From Madurella fahalii (taxonomy: Eukaryota; Ascomycota; Sordariomycetes; Sordariales), in the NCBI GenBank assembly GCA_029876055.1, contig CM056877.1, positions 4,216,001 through 4,280,000 on the forward strand: 64,000 bases of DNA. The letters are read 5' to 3'. Below the pieces are notes generated by a model that saw only the letters and a list, made by a program, of their open reading frames with translations, ran no database searches and had not been told where the DNA came from. Below, one piece after another: positions 56,259-64,000 of this stretch; the first letter of the stretch is position 1, and the number at the start of each line of letters is the position of its first letter. The translations under genes were made by a program, and so were the position numbers.

Positions 56259-56706
56259 ATGTCCAGCCAACGAGAAGGAATTGGCGCCTTGACACGCGCA
56301 AGACTTTACGTCCTATCGCTGGTGAGGGAGCAAAGGCTGCTAGTGGAGCAGAACAGCAGATTGGAAAAGCTGTTGGGCGATGTGACGCGCCATAACGATA
56401 GACCAGAGGAAGACATGGCGAAACCCTACCCGAATATACACCGCGTACTCGTCACCGTCGGTTGGTCCTTTTCTGTAGAGTATGCCAGTAAATTAACTGA
56501 CTTAACATCGCAATCTGTCAATCTATGGGAACTCTGATCTGTCTATCCCTCGCTTAGGGTCCAGCCACTCCCTTATTGCAAACCTTGAGGGGCACAGTTA
56601 TTACAGCCATCTTTACCGGGTTCCTTGGGGGGATGCAAAAGTCCCGGGCGGCGTGGTGAAGGTTCTGCACTTCCCGGAGGAGACCACCATCAGCTGGCTC
56701 TTGTAA
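56259..56706 (+). CDS. Tentative small protein with coiled coil
   Basis: Possible 116-aa protein. Exon 56259-56460 (LYVLSLVREQRLLVEQNSRLEKLLGDV forms a likely coiled coil) joins 56558-56706 (SSHSLIANLEGHSYYSHLYR...FPEETTISWLL) via a 97-nt intron with a weak donor, GTTGGT, and acceptor TTAG. The frame is kept and a CTGACTTAAC branch-like site is present. No family match. The weak donor and short exons keep confidence low; it may instead be two unrelated remnants. Confidence 0.3.
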
Positions 56707-57249
56707 TGACGGCTCGCCGTTGGTGTACCGCCACCCTCCCTCCTTCTGCTCCCCCCACCTTCCCCATCTCCATCTTCTGATGCCAGTTATTCCCAGGCCG
56801 ACCTGCGTTGCAAGAGACGTGCGAGATTGTGCTCCAGCAGGCCCAGTTCCGCCGCGTCGCCATCGGTCCCGGTATTCGCGACTGGGAGGCTGCGTTCTGT
56901 TTCGGCCTGTTGATAGTTACGTCCGTTCGAGTTATCGTCACTCACTTCCGAGGATGTGGAATCAAAGTCGGAGTCTGACAATGAGTCCCGGTTTCGGCCT
57001 TTAAGCATGATAGATTGCACAGAGTCAGCAGATTTCTACCATCTTGATCCAGAAATGGGTGCAACGCTTCTGACAATTCTCCCAGCTGCCGTTGTAGACT
57101 AAGGGGATGATTAATTAGTTACAACATAAGAATTCAATTGCCCCCTCGCGAAAAATACTAGAGAGGCTACTTGGCGGCATTGAACTGATCAATCTAACGC
57201 TACTAGCGCTGACTGCTTCGTCCCCGCCTCTTGCGACTAGTGCAAGCAT
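56707..57249. other. 3' flank of the Tc-like gene
   Basis: Minus-strand frames around 56787-57020 are Ser/Asp-rich, but no start, family or splicing can be supported. The polyadenylation region of the Tc-like gene should lie just below 57250. Confidence 0.4.
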
Positions 57250-60200
57250 TCAAAAGGATCCGCGCCGTCGCGATTGAACCTGCCTACTACTCTCAAGCGT
57301 TGTAAGCCGTGCATTAAACCCCTCCCTCAATCTGTCAAGCCGTTCAGTAGACTCTTCCGCCTGCTGGATAAGCCGCGCATTAAAGCCTTCCATCTGCTGG
57401 TTAAGTCCGTCCATCAACTCCCCCTTCAATTCCCCCTTCAACGCCTCCTTCAACTTCTCCTTCCACCCCTTCTTCAACTCCGCTAGCGTCGTGGTCTCCA
57501 TTTCGCCCTTCCACGCCTCAAGTGCCAAAGTTCGGTTGGCGACGTCCGAAGTTTGGTCGGCGACGTCCAAAATTCGGTGGGCGACGTCTGAAGTTTGTTT
57601 GGCGACGTCCGTGAGGGTGGGCGGATCCTGCGCACCCGTGCATTTATTCCATAGCCACTTTCCAGCCTTGTAAACCCCCCATGCCCCGAGCTGGGTAGCC
57701 ATGTATATCAGCGAGGAAGCGGTAAAGGTAGCCACCGCTTCGTTCTGGATATTGAGCTTGTCGCCCAGCTTTTCGGAGGCCGGGCTGACAACCGCACTCG
57801 CAAAGCCCGCAAACACGGCAACCCCCGCCATCTTAAGGCTGTTCCCGATGTAGTACCGCAATCTTGGATGGTGGTCTTGGAACCGCTTCAGGAACTTGCC
57901 AGTGGTACCCGTCGGATCCACCCGGTTGACCGGGTCGTTGGCGCAATAGCAGTACACATTCAGCCCGTCGGCCGTCCCGATCGGGTCAGGCGACAGCCAT
58001 CGTCCCAGGACGGGTATGTAGTAGCGCGCCCCGCAGTGGTAGAGACCCGTCTCCGAGTCGCGGCGGTACGATGCGAAGCGGTAACGGCTGGGTGCCTCAA
58101 CGTCGGCGCGGCAGGCCACGAGCGTGGAGACACCGTAGGGCGAGTACTCTTCGTACGAGACAACGCGCGCGTGGTCGTCGACCTCGAGGCTGGGACTCAG
58201 GCTGTACCGCAAGAGGCCGCGAGTCTCGGGCTTGCCTGGGTCATTGGTATTTTCAATGAGAACAAGCGGCGAGTCATCGGACTGTGCCGCGTTGGTGATG
58301 AGAGACGTGGTTGTCATGGAGCGGACCGAGGTGCCGTCGCCGTCGTACTTGAGCTGTATCTCGGCGGCATCAAGGAACAAGGTCTCCTTTAGCTTGATTC
58401 CTTGACCGGGCGCTCCACCTGGAGCGGTCCTCTCCGTCACCTTCCGGACGCGTACCCCGTCGGCGTTGTACACGAAAAAGGTGGTCTCAGGCGCCGCACC
58501 GGGTCGCACCGCCGCTTTCAGCTGCTTATTCGCGTCCCACCGCAAGCGGGAGAAACCCGGCATGGAGGTCATGCAGCCAGATAATCCCGCGTTGTCCTGC
58601 CCTTCCGCCTCGTAGCCGTACTCGTCACTGACGCCAGCTATGTCGGTTTTGCTCAGCCGATTGCCCATCTTGGTGGCATCTGTCCGGCTCGGCTGCTGGT
58701 ACACGTATCGTCGTGTCCACCCAGCGGTAGCGGCATCCGAAACCTCATGGCGCAGCTGCAAAATATTGTTGCTGTCGTCGTAGGTATACGTCTCCGTGTA
58801 CGACACCATCTGCCGGCCGCTGTGTGAGAGTCCCATGCGCGCCAGTGGGTTGGCTGGACTGCTGGCGTGGAAGCTTAGTGAGCCCGGTCCGCTGCCCGAG
58901 ACCATCTCCCGGCCGGTCGCCTTCGTCAGTCGCCCCCATTGGTCATAGAAGTAGTCCTTGGTCGGTTCAACGCGGTTGTTGCGGAAGAAGACAGTCTCTT
59001 GGGCTCCGTCCGTCACCCGTACAAGACGCCTGTAGCAGTCATACGTGTGAGAAAGGTCTTCCAGCAGCGCCCCGTCGTCGCTGCGTCGAGTCGTCTTGAT
59101 CACAATACTACGCGTAGCCGTATCATATTCGAAACGGGTTATACAGCCGTTGCCACGCTCAATGATGCTAGGTAATCCATCAGCTGTGTAGGTGGTATTG
59201 TTGACGTGCGGGGTCCAGTCTGGAGTGCTGGTTTCTTGCAGACGCCGACTCTTTACTCCAGTTACCCGGCCCAGGAGATCATAAGCCCGGACTGTCTCCC
59301 TCCCCAGCGCATCCCGGGTGAGGTAAGCTTGGTCGAGGGCATTGTAGGCTGCTGTGCTCTCGTACAACTTCGGCAGCAACTCCACCTCCCCGGAACAATC
59401 AACTGGACCGTGGTAGTCACTCGCTAGCTGCGTCGTTTTGCGGAGGGCGTTTCCTTTGAAGTCGTACGTTAGAATGTTTCGGATACCACACTGGTCGAAG
59501 ACGCTCGCGACTCTCCCCCTCAGGTTCCGCTTTTCGGCATCCACCTGTCCCTCACCCCAAGTCGTAACGCATAACGCATATTCTGGTTGACCAGGGGCAT
59601 CCTGGACGCGTGTCTCGACGTGTCTGCGCAGCGCGTCATAGACCATCCTCCTGGCGATAAAACGACTATCATGCGAACAGACAGGGTGCCCATCACAGGC
59701 AACGACCGTCACATGTCTCCCAGCATCCATGTTCAGCACGGAAATGGGATGTTTCATCCTGTCGTACTGACTCTTCTGAACAATGCGTTCCAAGCTGTCC
59801 ACTTCCAGAACCATATCACCGTAGACATTGTATTCAAACGCCGTGGTGCGTGTCCGGTTGCCGCCGCTGCCGTCGCCCTCGACGCGGGAGACCACTCTCC
59901 CAATACCATCCAAGTGCGAGGTGACCGGGTTGGCGTTGCCTGTCGATCTCTCCGCCGCCAGTCTTGACCGAGCGTCGCCGTTGAGATTGGTCTCCTGCCA
60001 GCCCCGTGGGAAGACCGTTGGGGGAAGGGTGCGGAAGTAAACGCCCACCTCGGAGTCAGCGCGTGGATCGGCAATCGCAATGGTGTCTCCCGCCGCCCAC
60101 GCCGTCTCGGACCATGCTGTGTGGGCGGACTTGGACCAGGTGAGGTCCGGTAGGAGTGCCCCGACTTGCCTACCTAGTACGTCGACAAAGTGAAAAGTCG

Positions 60201-63200
60201 CGGGTGCATCAATTTCCAAGTGCGACTGATAAAGAGGTTCTCTCGCGAAAAATGGTTGGTGCTCTTTGACGATTTGGCCAGCACTATCACGTAACACACA
60301 GCCGGTGTTGACCCATTGCGATTCAGTCTGGCCGTTATTGCCGCCGCCTCGGTTGTCTCCCCACGATGAGATTGTCGATGTTTGAATCGTAGAGGAGCCG
60401 GAGCTAAGGTAGGTCACTGACATGAGAATGGCATCTGGATCGAGCCTGCTCGGTTCTTGGCTGTATGCGTGCTTGGTACGAGAAAGCTCAACTCGGAATG
60501 GCGGCAACAGACGTCCACGAACCTCCATAGGTTGCCGTGAGTGAAGCCAACGCTTTCCCAGCTTCATCAGCAAATCCCTAGCTTGGATCTCGGTGGGATT
60601 CTCGATGAAGCTCGGCAGGGTGTCGGCTGGCAGCGCAAGGCTGGCATGTAGCTCGAGGTCGTCGCCAAGTTGTTCCCCATCCTTCCCCATTCTAGCCACC
60701 GCCAGTCTGTCGCCCAGAGGCCCGTAACGGACCCCGGTCCTGTTTCCGTTGGGATCGGTGACCACGGCTGGCATCATCGTCCTATAATCATTGGCAGCAG
60801 CCGTCACGTTTCCAACGGCGTCTGTGACCTTGACGGGAAGCATCCGGTATGGATCCATCTCCACGGTAGACTGATTGCCAAAAGCGTCTACACTTGCGCC
60901 GGGCGTGAAGAAGGAAAGGCGTGCTCGGGCGAGCTCCGAATCGGCTTGGGCAATTCGAGATTGGGGAAACAAGGCGCGGGAAGACGGCACCCACCAATGG
61001 CCGTCATAGCCCGTGAAAGCTCTCGCCCCTTCGTCCCAGCCACTCAGCTGTTGATATCCGCCTTGCTTCATCAACTCGGCTAACGAGTTGCCGAGGAGCC
61101 ATTCGGCGCTTGCCCCATACGCGGCATCCGTTTCGTGCGGTGTAAGGGACAGCTCAAATTCCTGGTCCACCATGATCACGGGTCCGGGCTCAATCTGTCC
61201 CGGAGCGAGTGGACCCGTCATGTCGGCACGGCGGTAGAGGATCTGCGTCTCCTTCCCTTGGAGGCGCCTCGCCCCCTTTGGCCTTGGCAAGGCGTTCGGT
61301 GGCTCTTCAGGGACGTCGAGGCCAAGCAGCGAGACCGGATCCGTTCGAGCATCCTCGATGTTGATAATCCCAGCGAGTGACAGACCCAAGATGTGGGAAG
61401 TTTTCGTAGACGCCAGCCGGGGTGTGTAGAAATCATTCACGGTCTCGACTGGGATAGTGTACCTTTTCTCCGAGTACACAAGACGATTCTCCTGCTGCCA
61501 CTCCCGACACCGTGCATCCCCCGCTCCTGCTGTCTTCCGGCCATAATATAGGGTGGCCATCTTGGTTATGTCGCCATAGGCATTGCGAGCAAGAATCAAC
61601 TCATGCTCGCTCCTCGGATCACCATCCTCCCGCTCGTACGTGCAGAACAGCTGCTCCTTTTTAGTGACTCGGAAGACGCCTGGGCGTTGCTTGCCCTGTG
61701 CCTGGAGTATGGTTTCTACATCGTAGGTTGTGTCTTGCGTTGAGTACGGTACAGAGGCCTTAGCCGAGCCGTCTAGCCCGTACTTTTCAACACGCAACTC
61801 CTTGCCTTTCAGCGCACGAGCGGCTTGGTACCGGGCATTCCAGCCTGTTGCGGCAGGTAGTGCCGTCCGAACCATCGGGTGACTAAAGGTCCCCGGCAGG
61901 TCCAACGGTAAATCCGGAGAGCCGGTGTGGAACCACATCTTTTGGTGATAGACCGGTCGTTTAGATCGCGCTGCCCCGCCGGCCGCCAGCAGAAACTCGT
62001 CGCGCTCCCACGTCTCGACCATGGAAAAGCCGCGGAACACTTTTTCGTGACCATCAAAAAAGCCATCGTGGTATGCGTATTTCGTGACGCGCGAGGACTG
62101 TGAAAAGCTGTCGCTCAGTGTAACCTTGCTCACAACATGGACGGGGAAAGGGAGTCTTGTCGTCCAAGGGCGGCCAGCACGCTCATCTCGGAGGAAGAAT
62201 TTGGTAGAAGGCTGGTAAGATATCCTGGTCTGTTGGCCAGTGCCGTTACGGAAAGATGTTAGGAGATGGGGCTTTCCCGCCTCAGCCAGGTCTAGGTAGT
62301 GTATGACCGGTTCCCCCCTGGTGCTGGCGTCCGGCCCGGTCCAGCACAAACAGCTGGTACCCTTGCCGAGGAGGTCGAGCGCAAAGACGGACGATAACTG
62401 TTCGAGCCTGGGGAACTGGGGAACGGCAACACCGTTGCTCCAGCTGTTACCGCAGTGATTGAAGTAGACCGTAGCACCACCGTGAGGGAGGACTGTGAAA
62501 GAGAATTAATCATCAAACCCTCCATGGAACGCCTCGTACACTTACGGTACACGATATCCGCCGTGCCGCTTCCGTCCACATCAAGTAGGCGAAGCCGACC
62601 GAAATCAAAGACGTCGACACTGCCCATGACCGGAGCATTCGACATGACGACTTCGCCGCCAAACCGACCATACCCCAGGTTTGGCCAGTATGAAATACGA
62701 CCATTCGAGAATTCTGCAATATCCTCCAGGCCATCGCCCGACATATCGACCAGGTAGGTAGCACCGGCGTTATTCATGCCGAGATACCGGGGACGTCCCA
62801 GCCCCGACCGCTGCCCGGCATGGGACCGTCGTTCGGAGCTGTAGCCCTCCTTGCCCAGGGACTCATGCCAAACCATCTCGCCGTTTCCATTGTCCACCAT
62901 GAGCAAATCACCAAGCCCGTCTCCCGTCAGATCAATCCTCTTGACCTCGACTTCGTCCAGTCTCCTGTTCAGTGTGGCGGGAAATGGCCGGAGGGGTGCC
63001 CATCCCGTAGGGTCATCCGCCAGGCGCTCGGAATACGCAGAGTCACGGCCTTGGTCATCTACCACAATCAAATCTTGCTTTCCATTCCCATCCAGATCCC
63101 CGAAGGACACCTTCGAGTTGTAGTTGCTGACGGAGGGAAAGGCGCCAAGACGGCGGACCGGGCCAAATCCGTCCATGAGATCCGTATCGACTTCTGGTTC

Positions 63201-64000
63201 GGACTCGGACTCCGGATCAGTCGTACCGGAATAAGCAGCCATCTCATTTCGTTGGTAGAACCACGCTCCATTGACCTGCACGAGCAGCCCTTGTGCGCCA
63301 TCGCCATCCAGATCAAGCCAGCGAGCCGTACTATTCGGGTGCGACACGGAAAGGGACTGCAGGCATGCCGGCTTCGTGGTCTGCATCTTCACGCCCGAGA
63401 TGTCGGGGAGTTGCGAGTATTCCAAGGTAAGCGGTGCGGTGCTTTCCGTGACGTACGTGTTGTTGGTATCATCCCAGATATGGCCATGTGCGGTTATCGA
63501 CTGCAAGAACGAGCCGGAGGGCATCTCGCTATACTCGAAAGAGGTGGATGCTACCAGGTAATCGGCCCTGTTGAGCTCTTCAAAGTGGTGGAACATGAGC
63601 ACCCTGCGGCAGAGTCGGTAGGTGCGAAGTTCAAAGCCCGCTTTGCATGCTGAAAAGGGATCGGGGCGCATGGCCCACGGTCGGATCTCTCTTGTTGTTG
63701 GCATTGCCGCGTCATGTTCGCCGTAGTCCAGAACCACCTCGAAGCACCATTTCATATCGGTGAGGAGACCATGGCCAATGTCCCAGGTATCAAGGCGGCG
63801 AGACGGGGTCCGATTTCCGTACTTGATCGACTTGAGATACCGCATGCGGGACCGCAGGCCCGCATCCCGACCGCTCTCAAAGGAAGACGCCGGTCCGACC
63901 CCCTCCACTCCCTCGCCATTTTCGGCCTTGTACGTGAAGTGCATGGCATTTCCCAACGCGTCATGCGATTCGCAGAGAAGCCAAGAAAAGATCTGCTTGC
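57250..64000 (-). CDS. Toxin-complex (TcB-TcC type) SpvB/RHS protein, 5' end missing
   Basis: About 2230 residues are visible and the frame is still open at the right edge, so the N-terminus (most of SpvB) is outside the window. One 53-nt intron (62545-62493, GTAAGT...CACAG) is spliced in frame. Order: end of an SpvB-like region; FG-GAP/VCBS-like repeats with DLDGDG calcium-loop motifs (about 63.3-62.6 kb); TcdB midN/midC-like middle regions (about 62.3-60.5 kb); RHS/YD repeats; and an RHS-core end near 58.05-57.9 kb with the paired DPxG signature that marks autocleavage in bacterial TcC. The last 217 residues are unlike known TcC toxic domains: hydrophobic segments, then heptad and Lys/Glu-rich coiled coil. 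In bacteria B and C are normally separate proteins forming an insecticidal cocoon. Horizontal origin with later intron gain is inferred. Confidence 0.85.
57416..57480 (-). repeat. 12-bp minisatellite in the Tc-like C-terminus
   Basis: Repeating CCCTTCAACTCC-like units on the plus strand encode a four-residue Lys-Gly/Glu-Glu-Leu pattern on the coding strand. The units are slightly diverged. They lie within the predicted coiled coil. Confidence 0.7.
57530..57612 (-). repeat. 21-bp minisatellite in the Tc-like C-terminus
   Basis: Four units of GGCGACGTCYGAAGTTTG type on the plus strand encode a seven-residue (heptad) repeat with the Asp-Val-Ala core on the coding strand. The 21-bp unit equals one heptad, so unit gain or loss would lengthen or shorten a coiled coil without breaking the frame. 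Confidence 0.75.

Noticed and set aside
62820..63653. 277-codon plus-strand frame
   Set aside because: Antisense shadow of the Tc-like gene, with no own motifs.
1..64000. tRNA, rRNA and CRISPR arrays
   Set aside because: Scanned by eye for B-box-like motifs, rRNA cores and regularly spaced repeats; none convincing. A tRNA scan would be needed to exclude a diverged tRNA.

Overview
The window is a stretch of filamentous ascomycete (Pezizomycotina) nuclear genome. Three things support this: short spliceosomal introns of about 50-110 nt with GT/GC-AG ends; fungus-specific families (CFEM-type receptor, FSH1-type hydrolase, LaeA-like methyltransferase, highly reducing polyketide synthase, NRPS-like carboxylic acid reductase, BCS1-like AAA protein); and decayed transposon and repeat sequence. 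A fungal toxin-complex (Tc) gene would fit an insect-associated or soil lineage such as Hypocreales, but that is inference. No rRNA, tRNA or CRISPR was seen.

Layout. 0-5.7 kb: the end of a C2H2 zinc-finger gene, an arylamine N-acetyltransferase, a DUF7514-like gene and a LINE 3' remnant. 5.7-13.3 kb: a dead S8 protease, then an intact seven-exon CFEM/7TM receptor and an intact arylsulfotransferase-like secreted protein. 13.3-20.7 kb: gene-poor, with a palindrome-rich block and remnants of ankyrin, coiled-coil and flavin-monooxygenase genes. 21-28.3 kb: a 617-aa membrane protein, a decayed LaeA-like methyltransferase and an intact DJ-1/PfpI protein. 29.2-33.7 kb: a graveyard of MFS transporter, methyltransferase and WD40 genes. 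33.8-36.8 kb: a small predicted-secreted RRM protein and an unknown two-exon gene. 36.9-49.9 kb: a compact biosynthetic locus. 50-56.7 kb: an orphan exon, a small gene, and an AAA-ATPase pseudogene split by a dispersed repeat. 57.25 kb to the right edge: a large Tc-toxin-like SpvB/RHS gene on the minus strand, cut by the window end.

How the genes work together. The clearest unit is the locus of an A-T-R carboxylic acid reductase (minus), an FSH1/LovG-like serine hydrolase (minus) and a highly reducing PKS (plus). The PKS has KS-AT-DH-degenerate MT-ER-KR-ACP order. A coherent inferred route is: the PKS builds a reduced acyl chain, the hydrolase releases it as the free acid, and the reductase activates it and reduces it to an aldehyde. 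The hydrolase and PKS diverge from a shared intergenic region of about 1.1 kb.

Many other genes are inactivated. Several premature stops sit where the family has Trp or probably Gln, so single G:C-to-A:T changes explain them; this looks RIP-like. A repeat family of about 400 bp with a central palindrome occurs four times, and one copy sits inside the AAA gene. Exon structures were derived by hand from splice signals, reading frame and family motifs, and were not checked by computation.
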